A stretch of 64,000 nt of DNA, taken from assembly GCA_037043235.1 (NCBI GenBank), contig JAWRVZ010000064.1:2634501-2698500 (forward strand). The letters are read 5' to 3'. The position numbers and the translations under genes were made by a program. The stretch comes from Rhodeus uyekii (taxonomy: Eukaryota > Chordata > Actinopteri > Cypriniformes > Acheilognathidae). Below the pieces are notes generated by a model. That model did no database searches. It saw only the letters and a list, made by a program, of their open reading frames with translations, and had not been told where the DNA came from. Of the stretch, positions 1 to 8,642 are shown in pieces (position 1 is the stretch's first letter; the number at the start of each line of letters is the position of its first letter).

Positions 1-43
1 CCCTTCTCTCCTAGACAATTAATATCATAGAAGGGACGTAACA
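1..43 (+). repeat. 3' tip of the 5' LTR of the Gmr1-like element
   Basis: Identical over 43 bases to 5979-6021 and ends in the LTR terminus ...acgtaaca. The rest of this LTR is upstream of the window. Confidence 0.9.
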
Positions 44-47
44 TTAT

Positions 48-65
48 TGGGGGCTTGTCCGGGAT
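48..65 (+). other. Primer-binding site, tRNA-Pro type
   Basis: Four bases after the LTR end, the 18-mer tgggggcttgtccgggat differs by one base from the complement of the tRNA-Pro 3' end used by murine leukaemia virus and many gypsy-like elements. It would prime minus-strand DNA synthesis. Confidence 0.8.
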
Positions 66-176
66 CATAACAACTTATCCTGGAAATTTAAATCAAAAAC
101 TGTCTCGAGGCATTTCTACTATTTTATACTGAGAGCGTGGTGAGAGTATACGGTAGCCTTGGTAATCGTGCTTGAA

Positions 177-3100
177 ATGGCAGCGTTCGATTTGAAAAGC
201 TTTGTGGAGAATCCAACAGTAGAACAGTTAGATGGGTGCAGAAAGGATGATTTGTTGGCTATTGCAAGTCACTTTCAAATCGTGGTGACGAGACAGTCTC
301 TTAAAAAGGAGATTAAGTCTTGCATTTATGATCAGTTAGTTGCATGGAAAATGCTTGTGGTACCAGAAACTGAGGATACAGCAGCAGGTGCTGTGGATGT
401 TTGTACACCTGTTGAGAGAGTGAATGAGATTGGTGAGGAACGGACGCCTTCAGAAGAGGCTGGTGTTAGGGCAGGTTTACCTCCATACGATCCGTTTTCT
501 CCCGTTTCGTTAAGTTCAAAAGGAGATACGAAATTAAAAGTGCGTATGACCCGATTACACCTGGAAGCGCAAGAGAAGGCTCAGAACCGACAGTCTGAGA
601 TGGATTTGCGATTACAGATTCGTAAATTAGAAATCGAGGCAGAGACGCAGGTAAAAATGCGACAGCTGGAGCTTGATGCAATGAGAATTGTGGGAAGCTC
701 TGCTGTACAAGCGATCCCCGCTCACCCTACGGTTTCTCCCGATTCTGTTCCTCCTCCTTTACCGTCCGCTACTGGTTCTTCTGTTATTGTGTCACCATTA
801 ACACCTGCGACATTTGATATCAGTAAGCATATTACGTTGGTTCCACATTTTAGAGAGACTGAGGTTGATTCATATTTCAATGCATTTGAACGCATTGCTA
901 TGTCCCTTGGCTGGCCGAAAGAGGTTTGGGCTCTCTTACTTCAATGTAGGTTGATTGGGAAAGCTCAAGAAGTGTTTTCTACTCTTTCTTTGGAGGACAG
1001 TTTGAAATATGAAAATGTGAAGCTAGCGATACTGCGCGCTTACGAGTTGGTTCCAGAGGCGTATCGTCAGAAATTTCGAAGCCACAAGAGAAATTCGAAT
1101 CAGACATTTGTGGAATTTGCAAGAGAAAAGAGCATTCTGCTTGATAAATGGCGTACTGCGAGTAAAGCCGATGATTTTAGTTCCTTGAGAGAATTAATTT
1201 TGCTTGAGGAATTTAAGGGATGTTTACCTGAACGTGTGGTGGTGTACTTAAACGAACAAAAAGTGAATTCACTGTCGCAGGCTGCTGTCTTGGCAGATGA
1301 ATTTGTACTCACTCATAAGAGTGTATTTTCAGTGACCCGTAACGAAAAGAGTGGGACCGGCATCCCGGCTCAAAGTCAGAATGTTCGAGTTAAGTCCGGA
1401 ACTTCTCCATCAAGGGAGGTAAGAGAATGTTTTTACTGTCATAAGCAAGGACATCTGATTGCAGATTGTCCTATTCTTAGACGTAAGCAGCAGGCTCAGA
1501 CTCCTAAAAGTGTTGCGCTATTGAAGACCGTGCAGTCACCTACATCATGTTGCACAGATGTTTTCGATGCAAACTATAAACCTTTCGTTACGAAGGGATT
1601 TGTATCTTTATCTGGGAAGAAAGATGATCAAAGAGAAATTAATATTCTCCGTGATACTGGGGCAATGCAGTCCCTTATGGTGTGTGACATCTTGCCTTTT
1701 TCTGAAGAGTCGTACTGTGGATCGAATATCCTAGTCCGCGGGATTGAAATGCAGGTAGTACCAGTTCCGTTACATCGTGTATACTTGGAGTGTACCCTAG
1801 TGTCGGGGTTTGTAAAAGTTGGTATCCGCGATTCATTGCCTGTAAAGGGAATAACCTTTATTCTAGGCAACGATTTAGCAGGAGGTAAAGTTATGCCAGT
1901 GCCAGAAGTGACCGACAGTCCAAAAGTCTGTCTAGTTTCTGATGAGTTGGCTAACCTATATCCTGAGGTATTTTCTGCGTGTGCAGTTACGCGTGCCCAG
2001 TTCGCAAAAACCACAGACTCCGTTGTTTTAGCTGATTCATTGATGGGGCAGACGCTAGAAAGTGATGTGTTAATTTCGGAAACTAAGGTAAAGAGAAAAT
2101 CCTTAGACTCTAATCTGATTAATTCAGATAGTGTGTTGGGGAGTTCGAATGCTTTGGATTTGCCCATTACCCGTTCCCAAATTATTGCCGCACAACAGAA
2201 AGATCCGTCTTTACTGAAATGTTTTTCGAATGTTCTTAGTCAGGAGGCTGCTAAGAAAAGACATACAGCGTATTTCGTGGATAACGAATTACTGATGCGA
2301 AAGTGGTGCTCTAAGATAGATCAAGATGACTTGGATTGGAATGTGGTTTATCAGGTTGTAGTTCCAAGCATATATCGTTTGCAGGTATTATGTTTAGCCC
2401 ATGATCATGTGCTATCTGGACACTTGGGCGTAACTAAGACCTATGATCGCATTCTTCACCATTTTTTCTGGCCAGGTTTGAAACGTGATGTGGCTAAATT
2501 TTGTCGAACTTGTCATGTTTGTCAAATAACAGGAAAACCGAATCAAATTATTCCTCCCGCTCCGCTTTCCCCTATTCCAGTTGTGGGTGAAGCATTTGAG
2601 GAAGTGCTGGTCGACTGTGTCGGACCGTTACCTAAGACAAAATCAGGTAACCAGTATTTATGTACCATCATGTGCAGAGCGACTCGATTTCCTGAAGCCA
2701 TACCATTGCGTAAAATAACAGCTCCTGTGATTTTGAAGACATTGATAAAATTCTTCTCTACCTTTGGTCTTCCCAAAGTTATTCAGACTGACCAGGGAAC
2801 AAATTTCTTGTCACGTGTGTTTGCTCAAACATTGAAATCTCTGAGTATTAAACACCGGATCTCAAGCGCATACCACCCTGAGAGTCAAGGCGCAATCGAA
2901 AGGTTTCATCAGACCTTGAAAGCTATGCTTCGAAGGTATTGTATGGAGACAAGTAAGGATTGGGACGAGGGAATCCCTTTGATGTTGTTTGCCATACGTG
3001 AAACTGTACAAGAATCGCTCGGTTTTAGTCCGGCCGAGTTGGTTTTTGGACATGCAGTCCGAGGCCCGTTAAAGGTTCTCCAAGAGAAAATGCTAGAGAC

Positions 3101-4979
3101 TAATTCAGAGTCTAAAACAAATATTTTGGACTATGTTAGTCGGTTTAGAGAACGGCTTAACAAGGCTTGTGATCTTGCGCAGAAATCACTAAGAACGGCT
3201 CAGTGTGATATGAAAAAGCGGCATGACATTAAAGCAGTCGCACGGTCCTTTCAACCGGGTGATAGAGTGTTGGTGCTAATGCCCGTTCAAGGTTCTGCAT
3301 TGTCGGCTCGATTCACTGGACCTTATGAGGTGGTAAGAAAACTCAGTGAGACAGACTACGTTATCTGTACTCCCGAAAGAAAACGTAAAACACGGGTTTG
3401 TCATGTTAATATGCTTAAAGCATATCATGTACGAGAAGCAGGTTCATCAGCAGATGCTGAAGAGATTGCACCTGTCATGGTAACCTCTGAAGTTGTTTCT
3501 GATGCAGATGAGGATGGACTCGTGTTGAGAAACACTCCTCAGCAGTGTAATAAGTTAGAAAATTCAGTTGTTCTAACGAACTTGCATTTTCATCTTTCTC
3601 ATTTGCCTGAAGAACAGTTGCAGGAAGTGACTGATCTTATTGTTGCATTTCCAGAGTTATTTTCTGATGTTCCATCTCAGACTAATGTGTTGCGACATGA
3701 TATTGATGTTGATGGTGCAAAACCTATCAAACAACATGCCTATCGAGTCAATGCTATTAAGAGATCTGTCATGAAGGAGGAGACTGAGTATCTGTTGACA
3801 AATGGATTAGCGCGGCATAGCTGTAGTCCATGGAGTTCACCTTGTCTTTTAGTTAAAAAGTCGGACGGGTCGTCTCGTTTTTGTACGGACTACAGAAAAG
3901 TGAATGCCGTGACGGTACCTGACTCTTACCCTCTTCCCAGAATGGAAGATTGTGTGGACAACATAGGTTCTGCTAAGTTTGTGAGTAAACTCGATTTACT
4001 AAAGGGATACTGGCAAGTACCTTTAACTCCGCGTGCATCAGACATTTCGGCATTCGTAACCCCGGATAGTTTTTTGCAGTATAATGTAATGGCTTTCGGG
4101 CTACGAAATGCACCTGCTACGTTTCAGCGGTTGATCCAGATAGTGTTAGCCGGAGTACCCAACTGCAATGCATATCTGGACGATCTAGTGATCTTTTCTA
4201 AGGACTGGACCGAACACCTGTCCTTACTCCGAACGGTGTTTGAGCGACTGGCAGCAGCTTCATTGACACTCAACTTAGCAAAGTGTGTGTTTGGTCAAGC
4301 TAGTGTCACCTATCTGGGAAAACAGGTGGGGCAGGGTCAAGTGAAACCTGTGGCAACGAAAGTTGTGGCTATTACGGAATTTCCTGTTCCTAAAACACGA
4401 CGGGAGCTGAGACGATTCTTAGGTATGGCTGGATACTACCGTAGTTTTTGTAAAAATTTCTCTGCAGTAGTGTCTCCTCTTACGAATCTTCTTAGTCCTA
4501 AAAGAGTTTTTACATGGACTGACGAATGTCAAATAGCCTTTGAGAGTGTTAAGGCTCTGTTGTACAGTTCTCCAGTTTTGGCTGCTCCGAATTTTGACCG
4601 CCCGTTTAAACTGGAAGTTGACGCGAGTGCGGTAGGTGCTGGAGCGGTGTTGCTTCAAGAGGATGAGGATTGCGTGGACCATCCAGTATGTTTCTTCTCC
4701 CGTAAGTTCAATAAACATCAGTGTAATTATTCTACGGTTGAAAAAGAAACATTGGCTCTGTTGTTTGCTCTACAGTTCTTTGAGGTTTACTTAGGTTCAT
4801 CTAATTTGGCTACTATAGTGTACACGGATCATAATCCCCTTGTCTTTTTGTCCCGAATGTACAATGCGAACCAACGTCTTATGCGTTGGGCTTTATTTGT
4901 GCAAGGTTACAATCTTGAAATTCATCACAAGAAGGGATCTGAAAATGTTCTTGCTGATGCTCTCTCCAGAGTTGAATAG
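177..4979 (+). CDS. gag-pol: Gag-protease-integrase-RT-RNase H polyprotein of Gmr1-like element
   Basis: A 1600-residue frame. The ATG at 177 is chosen because it has G at -3 and +4; the frame reaches back to 159 only through a TTG. Domains in order: gag with a CCHC zinc knuckle (about residues 418-431); retropepsin with D-T-G at 493-495; integrase HHCC zinc finger (742-782), DDE core D813, D872, E908 (35 residues between the last two) and a GPY/F module near 1048; RT with YLDD at 1333-1336; RNase H with D1482, E1524 and the T-D-H-N motif near 1551. All catalytic residues are present and there is no frameshift or internal stop, so it could be functional. Integrase before RT is the opposite of ordinary gypsy elements and matches Gmr1. 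No separate gag stop is seen, so the gag:pol ratio must be set by processing or another means. It makes particles, copies RNA to DNA and integrates it. Confidence 0.93.
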   Translation: MAAFDLKSFVENPTVEQLDGCRKDDLLAIASHFQIVVTRQSLKKEIKSCIYDQLVAWKMLVVPETEDTAAGAVDVCTPVERVNEIGEERTPSEEAGVRAGLPPYDPFSPVSLSSKGDTKLKVRMTRLHLEAQEKAQNRQSEMDLRLQIRKLEIEAETQVKMRQLELDAMRIVGSSAVQAIPAHPTVSPDSVPPPLPSATGSSVIVSPLTPATFDISKHITLVPHFRETEVDSYFNAFERIAMSLGWPKEVWALLLQCRLIGKAQEVFSTLSLEDSLKYENVKLAILRAYELVPEAYRQKFRSHKRNSNQTFVEFAREKSILLDKWRTASKADDFSSLRELILLEEFKGCLPERVVVYLNEQKVNSLSQAAVLADEFVLTHKSVFSVTRNEKSGTGIPAQSQNVRVKSGTSPSREVRECFYCHKQGHLIADCPILRRKQQAQTPKSVALLKTVQSPTSCCTDVFDANYKPFVTKGFVSLSGKKDDQREINILRDTGAMQSLMVCDILPFSEESYCGSNILVRGIEMQVVPVPLHRVYLECTLVSGFVKVGIRDSLPVKGITFILGNDLAGGKVMPVPEVTDSPKVCLVSDELANLYPEVFSACAVTRAQFAKTTDSVVLADSLMGQTLESDVLISETKVKRKSLDSNLINSDSVLGSSNALDLPITRSQIIAAQQKDPSLLKCFSNVLSQEAAKKRHTAYFVDNELLMRKWCSKIDQDDLDWNVVYQVVVPSIYRLQVLCLAHDHVLSGHLGVTKTYDRILHHFFWPGLKRDVAKFCRTCHVCQITGKPNQIIPPAPLSPIPVVGEAFEEVLVDCVGPLPKTKSGNQYLCTIMCRATRFPEAIPLRKITAPVILKTLIKFFSTFGLPKVIQTDQGTNFLSRVFAQTLKSLSIKHRISSAYHPESQGAIERFHQTLKAMLRRYCMETSKDWDEGIPLMLFAIRETVQESLGFSPAELVFGHAVRGPLKVLQEKMLETNSESKTNILDYVSRFRERLNKACDLAQKSLRTAQCDMKKRHDIKAVARSFQPGDRVLVLMPVQGSALSARFTGPYEVVRKLSETDYVICTPERKRKTRVCHVNMLKAYHVREAGSSADAEEIAPVMVTSEVVSDADEDGLVLRNTPQQCNKLENSVVLTNLHFHLSHLPEEQLQEVTDLIVAFPELFSDVPSQTNVLRHDIDVDGAKPIKQHAYRVNAIKRSVMKEETEYLLTNGLARHSCSPWSSPCLLVKKSDGSSRFCTDYRKVNAVTVPDSYPLPRMEDCVDNIGSAKFVSKLDLLKGYWQVPLTPRASDISAFVTPDSFLQYNVMAFGLRNAPATFQRLIQIVLAGVPNCNAYLDDLVIFSKDWTEHLSLLRTVFERLAAASLTLNLAKCVFGQASVTYLGKQVGQGQVKPVATKVVAITEFPVPKTRRELRRFLGMAGYYRSFCKNFSAVVSPLTNLLSPKRVFTWTDECQIAFESVKALLYSSPVLAAPNFDRPFKLEVDASAVGAGAVLLQEDEDCVDHPVCFFSRKFNKHQCNYSTVEKETLALLFALQFFEVYLGSSNLATIVYTDHNPLVFLSRMYNANQRLMRWALFVQGYNLEIHHKKGSENVLADALSRVE

Positions 4980-5059
4980 GCCTTTTTGCTTGAATTTATA
5001 TGTACGCATATATATTCATGTCAGTTTTGTTTTATGACAAACAGTATATGTTTGCTTTT

Positions 5060-5070
5060 AAAGGTGGGGG
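5060..5070 (+). other. Polypurine tract of the Gmr1-like element
   Basis: Purine run aaaggtggggg, broken by one T, directly abuts the LTR start tgtaacg and would prime plus-strand synthesis. Confidence 0.8.
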
Positions 5071-5234
5071 TGTAACGTCATGTGACGTTTCTGGTTCGTT
5101 ACTTTCTTTTTGTTCCTTGTGAGTTTTTCCCGTGCTGTTCTGTCGTTTTCCGTTGCCTGTCCCTTTACTAACAGGTGAGCGCTGATTGGTCGCGGTTGCA
5201 GTCAGTCATCTCAGAGGGGCGGGATGAGCGCTTG

Positions 5235-5281
5235 TGACGTCAGACAGCGAACGGAGATCGGAAGTGAGGAACACTATAAAA
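5235..5281 (+). promoter_or_regulatory. LTR core promoter: CRE palindrome plus TATA box
   Basis: A perfect tgacgtca CREB/ATF-type palindrome (5235-5242) lies 33 bases before tataaaa (5275-5281). Further acgtca or gacgtc half or full motifs occur near the LTR start and at about 5633, which suggests cAMP/ATF-responsive transcription. This is inferred from motifs only. Confidence 0.6.
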
Positions 5282-5485
5282 GGACGAGCCAACGCAGAAG
5301 ACTCCACGGCCTTTTTGTTTTGTGAACTTGAACTGTGATTGTGTGCTTTTTGATTTGTTCTTGTTCATTTCGTTTTGGGTTGTTGTTAATTTTGTTAGTG
5401 TCATGTTGTTCATGTTAGATTAATTTACTTTGCCGTCCTCTTCTTTTGAAGTGTTAAACACTTGTTGAATATTTGTTTATTCGTT

Positions 5486-5491
5486 AATAAA
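5486..5491 (+). promoter_or_regulatory. LTR polyadenylation signal
   Basis: AATAAA about 205 bases after the TATA box, where the R region of the LTR should end. Confidence 0.55.
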
Positions 5492-6021
5492 CAAGGAGGG
5501 GAAGGAATTAGGTAAGTTGTCACGTGACATACATTGTGCACACTTAGGTTTGATTTGTGTTATACACAATAGTTTAGGGACATGCGCCACTTATTGTAAT
5601 TTTTGTTTAGTTAGTTAGTGTAGGTAAGATACGACGTCAGAGGACGTTGAAGACTTTCTTTCTACATTTTTCTTTCTAGGTAGGTTTAGTTTCAATGGGT
5701 TAGTTAATGTGTTTTGTTTTATTGATTTCTTTGATTTGGCGCTGTTCGATTTTCCTTTATCCTCCTTAAGTTGATTCTGGAATTGATTTATGATTTTTCT
5801 CTCTCTTTTTGGTGTTTATCACGTATGTTGTTTTGATTCATAAATATCTTTATTTAATAATATTTACTGGCTCACTTCACGGGTAATAAATTGTTCACTT
5901 TTCGTTAAAAGCTTGTGTTTGTCTGATTTCCTCGCGGTATAAACATAGTAGGTATTGCCCAGAGACGTTTTAATGTTCCCCTTCTCTCCTAGACAATTAA
6001 TATCATAGAAGGGACGTAACA

Positions 6022-6790
6022 ATCCTCTTACACTTCCTCTCTTGCAACTCTCCTCTGGCGCGGATTCTTGGATCCAGCGCCATTTTCCACAAAGGACATT
6101 ACAAACAAAGAACCAACATTTGAACTTACCGCGGATCCCAACGGACCCGCCCAGCAAGACGCAAACCTCGGACCAGATCGGAATTCACACGCACAAATTC
6201 CGACCAGCCACAGAAAGAAACATAAGCAAGTAGCCCTTAAGCGATCTTTAAGAGATTTGAGTTTATACCAATAAGTTGGTCTGATTCCTTGTTTGTTCTC
6301 AAATAGGTTATTGTCTGTAAACTACCTTCCTTTGTCTCTCCCTCTCCTACTCTCTCTCTTATTCTCTCCTCTTCCCTTTTTCAATTTAGTTCGTGTATGT
6401 TTGTCTATTGTTTGTCGATTATTAAAATATATATATTCACACGTGACTGCCTCTGAATTGCTCATCCATAAGTCACTTTAATGGTGACCGATCCTTGTTA
6501 CAAATTAATGGAAAGATCTTTCTTTGTGGCCAAAAGAAACCTTTCCTTTTTATAGAGTTTATAAGGTCAATATTTGCTGGACAAATTATCCGTCCTTTGA
6601 ACTCTTTTCTAGAATTAAAGAAAATTCTACAAGTCGAATCAAGCCATAGATATTAATAATTGTTATAATCCATTATAATTAACTGTTAATATCCAAATTC
6701 CCCTTTGTGCAGATTTATGTGTGTTCGATCACACAACGACTCACGCACACATAGATCCGCACCATTTCCCTTAGGCTTAGAATCGCTACA
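6022..6790 (+). repeat. 3' part of the 5' LTR of the retrovirus-like element
   Basis: Same length and almost the same sequence as 14754-15522; the difference seen is C at 6060 versus T in the other copy. It ends ...gaatcgctaca. Short frames inside it (for example 6068-6274 and 6293-6481) recur unchanged in the other LTR and are not genes. Confidence 0.9.
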
Positions 6791-6795
6791 TATAA

Positions 6796-6813
6796 TGGTG
6801 GAGAATCAGCGGG
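6796..6813 (+). other. Probable primer-binding site, tRNA-Ala-like
   Basis: Starts five bases after the LTR end with tggtggagaat, matching the complement of a tRNA acceptor end (CCA plus stem). The stretch resembles tRNA-Ala, but with a small insertion relative to the tRNA-Ala complement as I know it. The exact tRNA is uncertain. Confidence 0.5.
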
Positions 6814-8642
6814 CACCGTTTTAAACTTGTGTTTGAGCAAACTCAGTCCAGTCTAAGTGTGTGTGTATATGTTTTGTTGTAACGTGCGTTGCAAAGTGAG
6901 TGCCGCCGAGCAACTCACTCTGCCTAAACCCAATGAGCTCATATTTCTGAACCCCGGTTTTGTTAACTTGTCTATTTGTCTATCATTTAGCCTTTAACAA
7001 GTAAATCCGTTAAACTGCAGTCAATATTAAAATCGCATCAGCAGAGACGAAGAAATCTCTTTGCAGAGCATTTTAATATTTGTTTATATCCCTGTTGGAC
7101 GAAGAAATCTCCTCAGTGGATAACGTTTGATCCGAGCGAGTCTCCTCCGATCAACCTTGTATAGGCCTTTATTGCGTCGCTAGTCATTCATCGCGTATGT
7201 CCGATGCTTTGTAACTTGGCGAATTTGCTCCGTTTGAGCCTGCGTGAAGTAATTACCCACGCGCGCTCAGGCAGATCAGACAAAGAAAGTCGCGCTGCGA
7301 CAGTTTTGTGTGATCTGAGCCAGGAGTCAGGTAAAAGCTCTGATCCAGCTTAAAACCTTTAAAAACGACAGCGAAGAAACCCTGTCCGTTTATGTTTGTG
7401 CTTTAATGGTAGTGAAAGGTTCATGCCAGGCACTTCTTCGATCCGCCGCGATCGAAAGAGGAACCAAAAGTTATATATAGAGAGATTTATTGTATGCGTG
7501 AGTATTTTGCAGCTTCAATGAACCATTGAACCCGCCCAAAATTCAAATCACGAGCGTTGGGATTGGCGCTGCTTCTCTGACCAAACAGAGCGCAGGCCCT
7601 CCTCCCTACGTCATCGTCGCAGCGAACTCGATAACGCCACCTGGTGGACATAATTCGTAGTGCGGCTTCTCCTCTTTGTTTTCTCTCTCAATTTTCCTGA
7701 AGGTTAATCCTAACTTTCCCTTTTGCTGCTTTAGTTCTGCCCAGAACTGTAATTTTCACTGTTACTGTTATTTGACACTCTCTGTCTCTACGACTCTTCA
7801 CACTTATTTAAATTTATGTTAAACGAGTTTAACTTAAATTCAAATAAAGTTGTATTAGTGTCACCACAGGCATTCAATGATTAACACGCCCCCTGGAGGT
7901 CATGCTCAGATCTTTCCTCCCATGACTTTCCTTTGAAGTGTTATTTCTGCTTTAAGTGCCTATTTATTGTAACAGCAAATTTCCAAAATTATTCAGGTAC
8001 CTTGGCACCTGGTTATTTGAAATTCGGTTTAAACTAAGTTTAAATTCAACATTTTCAAATTCACATCGAGTGCCTTCGGGGTTTTCCTCTCTAAGCACCC
8101 AGTCTCCCTAAGGGTTATGACTCGACAGCGCCACCGCCCTGTCGGGTCCACAATAACACCTAGTGGCGAAGCTTAGAGTTTCTCCTCCCCTCTTATCATT
8201 TCCTGTTACTTTGTTTTGATTTTTATTTTGAATCCTTGCATTTTATTTTATTTCACTTATTTTTGTTTTACTCTTCCTCTTTAATATTTTTGTTTGTTTT
8301 ATCCTGCCCTGTGTACCTCACTGTCCTGTTGTGTTTCTTTCAGTTTACATACAGACAGAACCTGTGTGAGCAAGCAAGGAAAGCTAAATATTAGATTGGA
8401 ACCCAGCCGCCAGAGTCATCACACGACCCGATAGGCTGCCGCCCTCAAAATCTTTATTTAGGCTTGGCACTCATCAGTATTCACGGCCAAAGATATTAAG
8501 TATCTGAACCGTGGCTCACTAACAGTCTATACTGTTAGCTCTAAATTGGTACTTGAAACGTGCAAAATTTTAGCTCTAAATTCTGCAAGGACTTGCATTG
8601 TGTTTCTTTCGTGCTGTGTTCTCTCGCCAACAGTACGCCAAG
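6814..8642 (+). other. Long untranslated leader of the retrovirus-like element
   Basis: About 1.8 kb between the primer-binding site and the gag ATG with no long frame. The 14-mer gacgaagaaatctc occurs twice (about 7046 and 7099). A pyrimidine tract plus cag at about 8329-8342, and the ctctcgccaacag just before the gag ATG, look like 3' splice sites, so part of the leader may be removed as an intron. It may also hold packaging signals. Nothing else is recognisable. Confidence 0.5.

Larger units (their letters stand above)
1..6021 (+). mobile_element. Gmr1-like Ty3/gypsy-group LTR retrotransposon (5' LTR mostly outside window)
   Basis: The first 43 bases are identical to the last 43 bases of the right-hand LTR (5979-6021), so the window opens at the very end of the 5' LTR. 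A tRNA-Pro-type primer-binding site, one uninterrupted polyprotein frame, a polypurine tract and a complete 951-bp 3' LTR follow in order. The integrase precedes RT and RNase H; this order inside a gypsy-type element is the known hallmark of the Gmr1 lineage first described in Atlantic cod. The element is inserted in the 5' LTR of another element: the sequence after 6021 continues exactly as in that element's 3' LTR from 14754. The left target duplication lies outside the window; the right flank starts atcct. Confidence 0.93.
5071..6021 (+). repeat. 3' LTR of the Gmr1-like element
   Basis: 951 bp, starting tgtaacg and ending acgtaaca. It contains a CRE-like palindrome, a TATA box and a polyadenylation signal in the expected order, and its last 43 bases equal the start of the window. 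Confidence 0.9.

Noticed and set aside
1628..2167. 179-codon antisense frame in the Gmr1-like polyprotein
   Set aside because: Antisense shadow of the protease-integrase region, no recognisable domain.
6068..6481. Small frames repeated exactly at 14797-15213
   Set aside because: They recur only because both lie in the two LTRs of one element; no sign of coding.
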